This document shows positions 5,720 through 5,737 of a stretch of DNA of 5,737 bases, one piece after another. The notes beneath the pieces were generated by a model. It saw nothing but the letters and a program-made list of their open reading frames with translations, had not been told where the DNA came from and searched no databases. The DNA comes from Alcaligenaceae bacterium (GTDB taxonomy: Bacteria; Pseudomonadota; Gammaproteobacteria; Burkholderiales; Burkholderiaceae): NCBI GenBank assembly GCA_947372575.1, contig CANBUF010000147.1:1-5737 (forward strand), written 5' to 3'. Positions within the stretch are counted from its first letter, which is position 1, and each line of letters starts with the position of its first letter. The translations under genes were made by a program, and so were the position numbers.

Positions 5720-5737
5720 CAACAGACACACATTGCT

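Overview
The window reads as a chromosomal core-genome segment of a betaproteobacterium of moderate GC, most likely Burkholderiales/Alcaligenaceae. This is inferred from the style of GlnS, MinC and the hotdog thioesterase, not from a database search. No mobile element, CRISPR array, rRNA or tRNA gene is visible.

Layout. Positions 1-1327 (minus strand) hold an open reading frame running off the left edge: a strongly divergent homologue of cytochrome bd oxidase subunit I (CydA). A 73-bp divergent spacer separates it from glnS (1401-3179, plus), which is followed after only 16 nt by minC (3196-3987). A 57-bp AT-rich gap containing a stable hairpin leads to minD (4045-4860) and minE (4860-5114), which overlap by one base. 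A strong intrinsic terminator (5135-5168) closes the min cluster. Convergent to it is a small acyl-CoA thioesterase of the 4HBT hotdog family (5215-5652, minus), with an AT-rich, palindrome-containing upstream region reaching the right edge.

Function. GlnS charges tRNA-Gln. MinC, MinD and MinE are the complete division-site selection system: MinD is the membrane ATPase, MinC the FtsZ antagonist it recruits, and MinE the topological factor driving oscillation. All three look intact. The hairpin at the minC stop codon suggests that minC may be expressed mainly from a glnS-minC transcript and minDE at least partly separately; this is inference.

Most unusual item. The CydA-like protein keeps the counterparts of the heme d ligand (H19), one heme b558 ligand (H186), the heme b595 ligand (E445), R391 and W441 of E. 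coli CydA. It has lost the counterparts of E99, E107 (a lysine here), K252, E257, M393, R448 and W451, and its Q-loop is shortened. It may be a bd-like oxidoreductase with altered electron donor and proton coupling rather than a standard quinol oxidase. Its partner gene would lie left of the window. Apart from this I see no candidate for a wholly new system.
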